Shown here piece after piece: positions 37,785 through 47,576 of a stretch of 64,000 nt of DNA. Both the position numbers and the translations under genes were made by a program. Origin of the DNA: Amphiura filiformis (taxonomy: Eukaryota > Echinodermata > Ophiuroidea > Amphilepidida > Amphiuridae); assembly GCF_039555335.1 (NCBI RefSeq), contig NC_092647.1, forward strand, positions 13,478,094 through 13,542,093, in the 5' to 3' direction. Under the pieces are notes generated by a model. It was given only the letters and a program-made list of their open reading frames with translations, was not told where the DNA came from and did not search any database. Position 1 is the stretch's first letter; every line of letters starts with the position of its first letter.

Positions 37785-38208
37785 TGTGACGTGTCATGTC
37801 AAAAGGAGACACTTTTGGGCAGGTTATCAATTATGAGGTTTTTACATATTTTAAATACAGAGATATTTTGCTCTACATCGCCGTTTTCCCCAATGAAATC
37901 GGACATTCCTAAGCGAAGATATTGAATTCGCAAGTTATGGTATTATAAAATTGGAAATTGAGATATCGGCCTTTAAAAATATTGTTGACAATGTTGAGAA
38001 TAGGAATTACCTTGAAAAATGTCTCAGAAAATACAAGATGCCAGTTATATCCCGGTCTGATACTATCAGACAATATTTTAAACATTAATAACATCACAAA
38101 TTCGCAACAAACCCAAATTGTGAAAAAATCACCTGCGGGCAGATTTGTGGCTATTTCTCCATTTATGATTGTGCCCAAAAGTGTCTCCTTTTGACATGAC
38201 ACGTCACA
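37785..38208 (-). mobile_element. 0.42-kb MITE, family D, copy 2 (inverted)
   Basis: Highly similar to 36741-37172 in reverse, with the same TGTGACGTGTCATGTC ends. A 126-codon open frame over its right part (37909-38289 minus) is element sequence running into flank, not a gene. Confidence 0.85.
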
Positions 38209-38277
38209 TATAGGCTTTAAAACACCAAACGATTGCTGATACTCTTTTGTTGATGCGGCTTTTAGCAATACCAAGTG

Positions 38278-38395
38278 AAGTACCGACACAACCCCACGCT
38301 GGGCAAGGGAATTACCCGAGCGTGTAAAGGGATTAATTGTTGCCAGGAGCTAAAAGACTACAACAACTTTTGACCAATGATTACACGAGTATTCA
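38278..38395 (+). repeat. Solo unit of the Hox-intron tandem family
   Basis: GTGTAAAGGGATTAATTGTT then ACAACTTTTGACCAATGATT and ACACGAGTA, as at 36238. It ends about 350 bp from the exon 1 donor site. Confidence 0.8.
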
Positions 38396-38747
38396 TGTTT
38401 ATTAGGTGAAATTTGGTCACATTGTGATCAAACTCTATATTTTTTAACAAATCGGGGTTCCACAACAGCTATTTGTTTTGTGTTTTGTATTTCGCTGTTT
38501 TCATTTGTTTTTTTTCTGGTAAATGCAATATCATTTAGAAATAACACAAGTGCTTGAATTCAGATTATGATTTTCTGTTTCCTTTAATATATAGAAAGAT
38601 ACTAACTTTGATAATGTATAAAAGGGCCGCTTTGTCACATTCATTTCTGCAATAAAACTATCTCACATCTCAGCGTAAGTTTGAAGGAAAACGGTTTTTA
38701 ATAGCTAGGTTAGGAGACAGAAAATCACTTTATTTGCTATAATTTAC

Positions 38748-39315
38748 CTGGTATTTTCATCCAGTTATAGACCGGTCCCTTATAAGGCGGTGTATTGGCA
38801 TCGGACTTCTTTTCTGACGCAGGTGATGAACTGCCGTCTTTCTCGTCATGGTCACCGTGAATATCCCGGCTGGATGATGAACAGTACACTGCCTCTAAAC
38901 CATAATTCGTTGCGTTACTTGCTACTACTTTAGACGCTTGGGTCCAAGACGGGGCAAATGTAGTCGGTGCGTAGCCGGGCGGATAACCGCCACCAAATTG
39001 GTCTTGATATCCCGCAGTTTGACTGTACGCCTGGGAAAATGCACATGCAGAATAGCCGTAAGTACCGGCGGGGAATGAAGCCCCTGACATGGCACAATTC
39101 CCCGTTCCACCAGTTGCCGATGAATTTGCCGCATCGTAAGTTGTTCCGTAAGTTCCCGAACTACATCTCCAACCACCAGCACCGGGAGTAGTAGCGAGTT
39201 CAGCTCCATTTTTTCCTGCTCTTGCTACGGGCCCCAAAGGTTCGAAACCACTCGGGTACCATGCTTCGCCTGGTTGATATTTGCTGAACAGCGAGTTCAA
39301 AAAGTATGAGCTCAT
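38748..39315 (-). CDS. Hox8: Central-class Hox gene, exon 1 (probable Hox8)
   Basis: This exon encodes the N-terminal 189 residues of a homeodomain transcription factor that patterns the anteroposterior axis; it acts in the nucleus. The start at 39315 is chosen because the protein opens with MSSYF, the N-terminal motif typical of central Hox proteins. The middle is rich in Gly, Ala, Ser, Thr and Tyr and has no domain. A hexapeptide-type motif, VYNWMK, lies at residues 182-187, seven codons before the typical Hox splice site. It has Asn where the PBC-binding motif normally has Pro (YPWM). A GT donor follows at 38746-38747, leaving phase 1 (one base of a Gly codon). Exon 2 lies 11.2 kb downstream on the same strand. 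The Hox8 name rests on the gene being next 3' of a Hox9/10 gene; Hox7 or another central paralogue is possible. That it is a Hox first exon is nearly certain. Confidence 0.93.
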
Positions 39316-40791
39316 CTGGTTTGCGAATGATTTGTTGCCTCGTTTGGTTAGTTTTATTGCCTTTTCTGCCTAGCAAAATGTCTCACGGAATTTTCTTGGA
39401 TTTACTGCTGTAGCAACGCTCGGCCTGTCAGGATGACTATTATACAGTTAAACTAAAGATGGCGCGAAGTCTACTATAACACAAGTGACATAAGATCCAC
39501 ACCAAACAGCCAATCAGACACGCCTGCCCAATAAAGCTGTTGAAAAAAAAAGACCATCGGGGACAGGAGTTATTAATTATGCAATATATTTATCAACACA
39601 TCGTAGGAATACGAAAACCCCGAATCAGAACACCCGCATACTGTACACTACATGAAGCAACTTACATGCGGGTGTTGGAAAGTTGCAGTAGACCGTTATA
39701 TCCGAAATTTTGACGAAATCCTTCCCTCCCGTTTTTCATACTTTTCGTTCAATTTAATTTGAATTAACACTTTTCATAGATCATAACGCAAGTTGAAGAA
39801 AACTTACTAGGTTCTATGGTCATGGCTAATCGGGTTTAATCCAATCTTTTGCTTAATAATTGTTCAAAGCTATTTTGGAATGCACGTTTAACACGCTCAA
39901 TTTCATCAACAGGATAAAACAATAAATTCAAAGTTAATAACGATGTAAATACGATTGAAGGTTAGATGGTGCAACAAGGGGAAAAACATTCAGAGTTAAA
40001 TGTCTCGTGAATTTCTCTGCTGTTTTTCATTAATTCTATACATGTGGTTCAATAATGAAAAAAAAATGAATTTAGAATGTTTTGATTTGATATTTTGAAG
40101 GGATTTTCTGTATGAGATGTTTATTATCAAATATCAACATAAATATGGAGAAGAGAAGTAGACCAGTGTCTTAAATTTGCATAAGAAATCAAGTTCATAA
40201 TTATACTCCTGAACCGAACAGGTTTGTTTTGACAGTAAACTATAATGTTTGATGGAACTTAGAGCTATAAATATGACTTTACTTCAAGCTGTTCAAAGTT
40301 CTATTCATGCATGGGGTTGCCATAAATGCTCATATCACCTAAAACATGAAAAAGAACTGGGATAATAATTACGAGTAAAATATGTTTATTGAATATCGTC
40401 TATTGTTTATGAAGTTGAATCTTTTGATACCATAATAAAAACATTATAGCCGTAAACATATTTATTTTTTTATGATATTACAGGTTGCTGTTTGTTTTGT
40501 TTTTTCGTGGTTCTTAAATTTAGGTGTTACCTTCGTCATGTAAACCCACTTAGAGTTAGTTATTATCAAGAACGCTTATGGAATGTTTAATCACTCAATG
40601 AAGTCTTAACAATTGGCTAATTTCGTGTATGTTTACCGATGACGAATAGAATCCGCAGTTGATGTCAAAAGCGTGAAGTTATCATTTCCAGTCTAAAAAT
40701 CAGACAATTTTAATCGTTTGCGTCAACGTTTGCATATAACACCAATGAAAATGTGTTAGTAAAAACTTGATTTCGTATTAAAAAACAGCAA
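39316..40791 (-). promoter_or_regulatory. Putative 5' UTR, promoter and proximal upstream region of the central Hox gene
   Basis: This 1.5-kb stretch upstream of the start codon is the longest part of the gene neighbourhood in which I find no recognised repeat family. On the transcribed strand it includes an ATTGG (reverse CCAAT) at 39510-39514 and a YY1-like AAGATGGCGCG at 39456-39466 (read on +). No strong TATA box is seen at a sensible distance. The transcription start cannot be placed from sequence. The low repeat density is what makes this a candidate regulatory region; the individual motifs are short and could be chance. Confidence 0.45.
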
Positions 40792-41106
40792 CACTGCAAA
40801 AACAGCAGAGCAACACTTAATAAACATTTGAACACTTTAATGGCTAATGTTTGTACAGTGAAGGTATAGGGGGTGTTAATTTATTAACATTAAAACGCGT
40901 GAAAATATGAAGATGTTTATGTTATTATTAACACAGATAGTGTTAAAAAGCATTTTAACACTATATTGTGTTAAAAGGATAAACATCTTCATATTTTTAC
41001 GTGTTTTAGTGTTTATAAATTATCACCCATATACCTTCACTGTACAAACATTAGCCATTAAAGTGTTCAAGTGTTTATAAAGTGTTTCTCTGATGTTTTT
41101 GTAGTG
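40792..41106. mobile_element. 315-bp MITE, CACTGCAAAAAC ends
   Basis: Left CACTGCAAAAACAGCAGAGC, right TCTGATGTTTTTGTAGTG; the arms continue inward through GCTAATGTTTGTACAGTGAA and GAAGATGTTTAT. AACACT/AGTGTT words are abundant. Confidence 0.8.
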
Positions 41107-41870
41107 TATTGTTATAACATCTACAGTGTTTGTCTATTTTCTGTAATATTTTTGTATCTAACACAGTATTAGAGACGTTTATGATAATACTCACTTCTTC
41201 ACGCCTTGTGTTCACGCCTTCAAGAGTTTTCTCTAGCAGTTCTGCAAGTGGCGTAGAGACCATTCAAAGTGGGTCAATTTCAACGCATCATCAACGAAGC
41301 AATCCTTGAAACTAATATCGTGTTTAAACTCCGTGAAAAAACGCCAATTCGTAATCGATGAGCACGAAAAGTGAATGAAGCAGACGCTTGCCATGACGAC
41401 ATGAGTTAAATTGTCAAATAAGAACTCATGAATAATGTTTTGAGAATAAAATTAAAATATAAAAATTAAATAAGTCATGTTTCAAAACCTAATCAACCTC
41501 CAAATTACACGAGGGATACAAACAAATAAAATCAATGTATTCATGTTTTTATAAGACATCTTTTAGACCACCACGAAATTTAATGAAAAGTACATTTCCC
41601 TAGATGCGAATGTTTAATTTCGTCAATAAAGAAATCCTAAGCGAGGGTCTCAGTGTGGGGCCTGAAGAATATTGAGTTCATTTGGAGCGAAAATTGGGAA
41701 AAATTGAATTGATGACCTGTTTTTGATTTCATCCAAGTTTTGTTTGATGGATATCAAAATTATAGATGACTGCGTTTGGGAGTTGAGACAAAGTAGTGTA
41801 TTGGTCAGGATTTTGACAACGATAGCCTCGATCACTGAAATGATAGCTTAGACTGCTTCATGGCAAAACT
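41107..41870. other. Gene-free intergenic DNA upstream of the central Hox gene
   Basis: No gene or repeat family recognised. Like 39316-40791 it is candidate regulatory DNA only because it lacks recognised repeats. Confidence 0.35.
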
Positions 41871-42090
41871 ATCACTAGTATCCACAACATGCTCATCTAT
41901 CAGGGCACAGTTCTTAGTTTAACCCCAATACATTTGTACAATCATTGAATGACCTTTGAAAATTTGGGTACAAAAACTCATACTCTGCAACTTGAGGTCA
42001 AATGTTTCACTATCAGTGTTTAATTGAGGTTATTGAACTATGCCATTGGGATGAGGCCATTGTGGTTCATAGTGTATAAGATGTAGACTG
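41871..42090 (+). repeat. Dispersed repeat family C, copy 3
   Basis: Same orientation and sequence as 7989-8190 with scattered differences, from CATGCTCATCTATCAGGG to GTGGTTCATAGTGTA. Confidence 0.75.
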
Positions 42091-42192
42091 GCCTTTGTCT
42101 ACTGATACATAGACAATCATAGACTATCATAAACTATCATAGTGGATTTCCTCTTGCCCAATGACATACAAGTAAATACCCCTTTCATACAT

Positions 42193-42446
42193 AGTGGCTC
42201 TGAAAAGTGTTGTTTCCTACTAAAGATTCGGTGGCTCTGAAAAGATCCGTTCCAGCGGCTGTCCATGTCTATTGAAAGATTGGAAAAAGTAATAAAAAGT
42301 ACAAGTTGGCCGTTTACCTCTGGCCTCTTTTAACATATTAGGACTTTACCCATGTGAGCCCCTTATCTACTGTAAAAATGGTGGCTCTGAAACGAGCCGT
42401 TTGTGTGAACTGGTCTATTGAAGATTGGTGGCCCTGAAAAGAGCCG
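42193..42446 (-). repeat. Cluster of histone 3'-end-like stem-loops (minus strand)
   Basis: On the minus strand four copies of a stem-loop resembling the histone mRNA 3' hairpin occur near 42195, 42231, 42381 and 42427. The best is CGGCTCTTTTCAGGGCCACC (42427-42446 complement), where the two sides pair apart from one G-T pair; the copies at 42195 and 42231 have damaged stems. No histone frame is nearby. Confidence 0.6.
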
Positions 42447-42450
42447 TAAT

Positions 42451-43455
42451 GCCTCTTGATGATTCAGTTTATTACTGGTCAATTTAATAGTGGAACTCTT
42501 TTGTCCGATATAAAAGGTATCACTTTGCATGAATGCTATTCAAGAAGCTTGTATAGGCAAATTCGGCACAAAGGATCAATGTGTATAATGTATTTTTCTC
42601 TATGTTTATAAAAGATCCTTGCTTACGCCCACCTAAAAAACTATTCAAAATCATGTTACGTGGTCACAGGAGAGTGATATGAGTTACCCTCTGAGTTACT
42701 ATACATCAGAGAGTGGTGGTAGTCGGGGAGGGGGCAATTGTGTGGCGGTGTTGGCAGCATCGATGTCTGGCGGAGCTGTGGAGGCGACGGGGCAGCGGTG
42801 CTCGGTTGTCGTCTTAGCTGCAGTACATGTAGAGTGGTGCGTCACCGCCACTCCAATGATAAACGAGATATATTTGGTGAGATATATTTGGTGTGTTTTT
42901 GAACATCCGATTCGAACTTCAAACTTGTCCCAAGATAATTTCACATCCTCACCATTATCATTTGTTTCAAAACACTTCAAAATGTGGGTTCAAATCACTT
43001 GTTTAGGTCTCATGCAAAACGGATGCCTATTCGCTGGCCCATTACCATCGTACTTTTGCCACATCAGGTTGGTTCACTCCATTAATGTTTACAAAAAGTG
43101 ACAATTTCATAGGTTTGTTAGGATACATTGTTATGACGCACGTAAATCATTTAAATCAAAGGCTTTCCTCATGACAGTATGTTGGGTTAAATGCACTCTG
43201 GGTGAAGCCCCGATGCCTTGACCCTATTTATGCGTGAAATCGTAAATTTTCCCAATGTTTTTACTTCCTAAATTCAATTATGCTTTTGTTTTCCAACCTG
43301 TTTGCTATTTGCTGGAATATAACAACTCAATTTACGATTGTATATGTCGGAAAATAGAAAATCAATTTGTAGTAAAAATCAGGAGCAGATGAAAGAATAT
43401 TCAATCGAATCATGCTCATATTAAAATATAATAAATAAATCCTATATTCCACCAG
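42451..43455. other. Intergenic DNA with unassigned overlapping open frames
   Basis: 42679-43101 (plus, 140 codons) and 42699-42980 (minus, 93 codons) overlap. The plus frame has a Gly/Ser-rich start and no domain I recognise. Without splice sites, promoter or homology I do not call a gene. Confidence 0.35.
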
Positions 43456-43459
43456 TGAG

Positions 43460-43548
43460 TCACGAACTCAAGAGAGACGAGTAGCACCGCGGTTAGGGTC
43501 TTTACCTCTGATGCATGAGGTCACCAGGTTCGATCTCCGGTGGAGACA
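43460..43548 (+). repeat. tRNA-derived SINE head fragment
   Basis: AGCACCGCGGTTAGGG followed by CAGGTTCGATCTCCGGTGG, a B-box-like word. Stem pairing is poor and the body is not identified. Confidence 0.5.
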
Positions 43549-44133
43549 AAGTATAAACAAAATAATAATGATAATAACAAACCGCGAAATATGGATATTC
43601 AACAAGCTTTAACTATCCAGATTTCGCGGTTTGTGGTTCTTTGTAGCCCTGCGTGACAATATATTTGGCTATCCCTATCGAGCGGCGTTGTTGGCGGTCT
43701 TTGCGGTTCGTGGATTTAGTGTGGTGTCTTTGGGGCCCAGTATCAACATAAAACGTCAAGGCAGCAGGACCGTTAGGCCTGAGGCCGGAGACTCCCATAG
43801 TTGAGTTCTTTACTATGGAGTTCCAATGTAAATTATTAAAGAACCCGCAGGGCAAGAAAGCAATGCGTAACCTTAATTTAACATTAACTTTAATGTAATT
43901 TAACGCCACAGAATATATAAACGTCAAGGTGAAATTAGTATATATTGTTAGTATTATGATGACCCCGCCCCGTCTCTCATGCATCACAGCATTCAGTGGC
44001 GTGCGCAAGGGGTTGGGGTACGCCCCCACTTTTGTTGGTCATTCGGGGAAATCCCCGAAATGACTGATTTCGCCCGCACCTTACACTGACTCCTAATTAG
44101 ACTCCATTCGGGGAACTGAACCCCCCCACACAC
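43549..44133. other. Gene-free DNA with small inverted repeats
   Basis: AACCGCGAAATATGGATA near 43580 is inverted at 43610-43632. A CAGTGGCGTGCGCAAGG word at 43994 resembles the hAT-like ends above but has no partner that I can find. Confidence 0.45.
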
Positions 44134-44141
44134 ACTTTCAA

Positions 44142-44628
44142 TTAGTCTCGGTCCCAGCCGATTTGTGTTCCTTCGTCACTAAACAAACCGTCTGGCGACA
44201 ACCTCATAGTACGTCTTCTCTGATTGGCTGAACATCAACGCCATAAATACTGGCGTTAAATTTTGCTGTCAATCAACGCCGGGCTTCGGCGCATGCAGTG
44301 GTTGATGGGCAGCTATGCGGTTAGATAAATCCACACAATGTACGTGAGTACGCGCTGCAAGTCGCGTACATGAAAGGCGATATCGACGATCGGCGCCTCA
44401 GTGGCTGCTATTAGCTAGCGTACATTTTTCGTTTGCGGTATCTACAAAGACTACAAATAGTGGAGGGTCTATTATGTTTAGTGTCACTTACACAAGTCAC
44501 GTGATATAGCCAATTGAAAACAGTTTTATTTGGAAATCCATTAACCAATCAGCGATTGTCATTTCAGGGTTGTCGCCAGACGGTTTGTTTAGTGACGGAG
44601 GAACACAAACCGACTGGGACCGAGACAA
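44142..44628. mobile_element. 487-bp hAT-like MITE (GTCTCGGTCCCAGCC family)
   Basis: Flanked by ACTTTCAA (44134-44141 and 44629-44636). The TIRs are about 57 bp: GTCTCGGTCCCAGCCGATTT through AACCGTCTGGCGACAA and its complement. Shorter relatives are at 47499-47576 and 61825-61914. Confidence 0.87.
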
Positions 44629-45730
44629 ACTTTCAATGTGCTGCGCACGCTACTGACAGCATTTGAACTGCAAGGCTCCCGTAAAGTCATAGTGGATGAC
44701 ACACACCTCGTAGTCAGTTCCGATGAGTAACGCCACCTATCTGTGGCTTTAATGCTTACAATCGCTTTTCTTTTCCTCGTAATATTAACAGTTGAAATAA
44801 TACCACCACGGCGCCACCACCACCACCATGCACTACCACCAAGACCACCAATTTCAGGGACGCATCCAGGGGTGCCGAAGAAGTGCCAACAAGCTGCTGC
44901 TGGATAATGGTAACCGGGCGGAACCGAACGGAACCGCCGGTCAACCACCGGTCGAGTTTTGATTTCATCCCTTATTACATCTGCATGTTATTGGCGCAGC
45001 TGTATCCATGATAGCGGCGGCTATCTGCGGCGTGGGTTCGAGGCCCAGCTCTGCCAAACTCAATTTCCCTTTTTTTTAAATTCATTATTAGGGAAATGGG
45101 GCTGGACGAATTTATGTATGGCGTAGGATGGTGTGACCGGGGCGTCACTATACCTCCGCCACGCCATCGTCACCACCACCACAGCCGTCATCACCACCAT
45201 GACCACCTTCACTGACACCACCAACAACACCTTCACCGCCACGCCACATGTTCATCTATACAAAATTTGTCATCAATGCAGGCCCACGATATGGTAAACC
45301 TATAATAAACAACATAGCTGCATTATAAACCAATGAGTGTACTCATAAACGCTGACACCTTTGTTTCTTTGTGGCAAATTGAAAAAGCGACACTCAATTC
45401 ATGACAACCCCCCAAAAAAAAAAACCCTAAAAAAAAACCAAAAAAAAATGAACCTGTGCATGAGTCAAACTGTTCAAATAAAGAGTTACATAAATTACCC
45501 AACCATACCTTAAAATTGGCCTCATGCTGTCGAGTCTAAAAGAAACCTTGGCTTTATTGAAGTTACGTAATGTTACTATGTCAACGGGATCACTGTTTGG
45601 AGTAATGAACCACGATCGAAACAATCACCACACAACGTATGGCACTCGAAGGCATACCAAATAGCGTGATCCGGTAACCAAGAGAATTACGTATAACCAC
45701 TTCGATGCTGAATAATAAATTATGATCACT
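44629..45730. other. Gene-free DNA with CAC/CCA tracts and repeat pieces
   Basis: ACCACC-rich tracts at 44803-44852 and 45168-45243. 44905-44972 is a solo right end of the MITE at 26530. 44983-45058 is a tRNA-like fragment with GGGTTCGAGGCCC. An A/C homopolymer tract is at 45407-45450. Confidence 0.55.
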
Positions 45731-46401
45731 TACCCAGCAAACACAAAAACGTTTTTAAAACGTTTTATATAAGTTATATTTTGGTTTAGGTAAAAACGTT
45801 TTAATAACATGTCGGGTTATATAAAGGTCATGAAATCGTTTTAAAAAGTTTTGTATGAAAACACGCTACAACAATGTTTTTAAAATGTCATTGTAAACTA
45901 TTTTTGCAAACATTTTTGGCCAAATATTTTGTCAACACTTAAATAACATTATGTTAAAATATTTGCACCCAGCAAACACAGAAATGTTCTTGAAATGTTT
46001 TTTACAAAACGTTTTAATAACATTTAAATGTCGTTATATAAAGGTCGAGAAAACATTTTAAAAACGTTATTGTAAATATTTTGGGCAAATATTGTTTGTA
46101 AAATATTTTTTCAACCCCAAAATAACATTCTGTTTAGAATGATTTGTACCAAGTTTTCAAAAATGTTTTTGGAATGTTATTAAAACGTTTTTATACCCTT
46201 TATATAACCCGACATTTAAATGTTTTCCGTAAAACATTTTTGTTTGCTGTGCAGTAAATTACCAACAAATGTTATTTAATGTTATGAAAACGTTTTATAC
46301 CATTAATGTACCCTTTATATAACCCGACATTTAAACGTTTTCTGACAACCTTTTCTAACCTTTTGCGAATGATGTCGAAAACGTTTTGTGTTTGCTGGGT
46401 A
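45731..46401. mobile_element. 671-bp element with TACCCAGCAAACAC ends
   Basis: Perfect 14-bp terminal inverted repeats. The interior is rich in AAAACGTTTT words. A second left end (ACCCAGCAAACACAG, 45967) and an internal right-type end (TTTGTTTGCTGTGCAG, about 46240) suggest a copy nested within a relative. Confidence 0.8.
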
Positions 46402-46836
46402 GGCAATAGAAACAAATTAGTCTAGTATTTCGATCGACCATCGATACTTGGTTGATCCTTATTATTTATGAAATTAATTAATTAACTATTGTTAGTTATG
46501 ATGACATATGAAACTTAGTATGTATTGATATTGCCCAATATGAATTTAGCGTTAATTATCATTAATTAGTTGTTATTTCATAAATAACAAGCATAGAATT
46601 GAAGCAGCATCGACAGTCGATCCAAAGATCGAACATATTTGGTTCTGGTGCCTTACATGATTAATATGTCGTGTAAGTGTCAAAGATTGACAACCAGAAA
46701 GCCGTAATTATTGGGGTTTCACATTTGTGATGGGATAACAAGGCTATATAATACAAAATAATACTGATAGCTCACTTCATATCCCTGATTTCACTTATTA
46801 AAATTATTATTATTTAAATATTAAAGAATATATAAA
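46402..46836. other. Gene-free AT-rich DNA
   Basis: No gene. TTATTTATGAAATTAATT near 46460 and its complement near 46575-46590 give a weak inverted repeat. Confidence 0.4.
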
Positions 46837-47010
46837 CAGTGGCGGCGCTACGGGGGGGGGGCAAGGGGGCATTTAAGGGTAAAAACCCAAATTACAAAAA
46901 TTTCGCCTTTATTGCGGCAATTTTGGGCAAAATTTGGTGATTCCCCCACCGTAATTCACTTTTCCTCCCCCATTCCCCCCACCCGAAAAAAGTTCCTGGT
47001 GCTGCCACTG
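46837..47010. mobile_element. 174-bp MITE, CAGTGGCGGCGCTAC end
   Basis: Starts CAGTGGCGGCGCTACGGGG and ends GGTGCTGCCACTG. A clear 8-bp target duplication is not visible. Related by ends to the hAT-like MITEs above. Confidence 0.65.
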
Positions 47011-47344
47011 TAAATTAATTGTTATGAATTGGGCAGAGAGACCAATAACAGTTTACTATAAACCGTGCCTATCTAACATGTGAAGCGCTTCAGGCGATTC
47101 GCCGAGCGCGAGTAGCGATCAAGCTTTTGCATTATTTTATATGTCAACAGAGGGCGACGTTGCTGATTTTTTACCAGTGAAACCCCTACCCGTTTTTGCC
47201 TCGAAGACGGTTTATACTTGATTTTATTCGGGCATAATGCCGTGATCACAACGACGAATAACTCGAGCCTATTTTTCTGGAGATAACAAATCTCATTGAC
47301 TTCAATATTGATGCATGCATCCCACGTGATGTCAGGACGCAGCG

Positions 47345-47400
47345 AAACCCCGGTGGCTACCGGTCGGAGGGGTCTAAGGTTCGAATCCCGGAAGTTCCCA
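47345..47400 (+). repeat. tRNA-like fragment
   Basis: GGTGGCTACCGGTCGGAGG and AAGGTTCGAATCCCGG resemble the A and B boxes of a tRNA-derived head. Too short to assign a family. Confidence 0.35.
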
Positions 47401-47498
47401 AATGACTTCTTTGTTCATGGACAGTGTTAGGGTTAACTAACATGAGGCCTATTATTATGGTACGTAAAATACTTTTTTGATATATATAGCACAATCTA

Positions 47499-47576
47499 TA
47501 GTCTCGGTCCCAGCCGATTTGTGCTTCTTCGTCACTAAACAGACGGAGGAACACAAACCGGCTAGGACCGAGACAA
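47499..47576. mobile_element. 78-bp short form of the GTCTCGGTCCCAGCC MITE
   Basis: AGTCTCGGTCCCAGCCGATT on the left and GGCTAGGACCGAGAC on the right, almost arm to arm. An internal-deletion form of 44142-44628. Confidence 0.8.

Larger units (their letters stand above)
27580..38747 (-). other. Intron of the central Hox gene (11,168 bp, phase 1)
   Basis: The intron runs from the GT donor at 38746-38747 to the AG acceptor at 27580-27581. It is long and full of inserted repeats, each listed separately: a 170-200-bp tandem family, an hAT-like element, a foldback element, several MITEs and a SINE piece. I see no other coding exon on either strand. Between the repeats, 28509-29680, 29960-30870, 32066-32360 and 38396-38747 hold no feature that I recognise. 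A TATA-like string at 38617-38626 is on the plus strand and has no gene attached to it. Confidence 0.85.

Noticed and set aside
37909..38289. 126-codon minus-strand open frame in the Hox intron
   Set aside because: It lies almost wholly in a family D MITE; part of the same frame recurs in the other copy.
38617..38626. TATA-like string GTATAAAAGG
   Set aside because: On the plus strand within the intron of a minus-strand gene, with no plus-strand gene downstream.
42679..43101. 140-codon plus-strand open frame, the longest unassigned one
   Set aside because: Gly/Ser-rich start, no domain, overlapping frame on the other strand, no splice or promoter context. Left as intergenic.
43613..44029. 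138-codon minus-strand open frame
   Set aside because: Its composition changes along its length, it crosses a small palindrome and a transposon-like end, and it matches no family I recognise.
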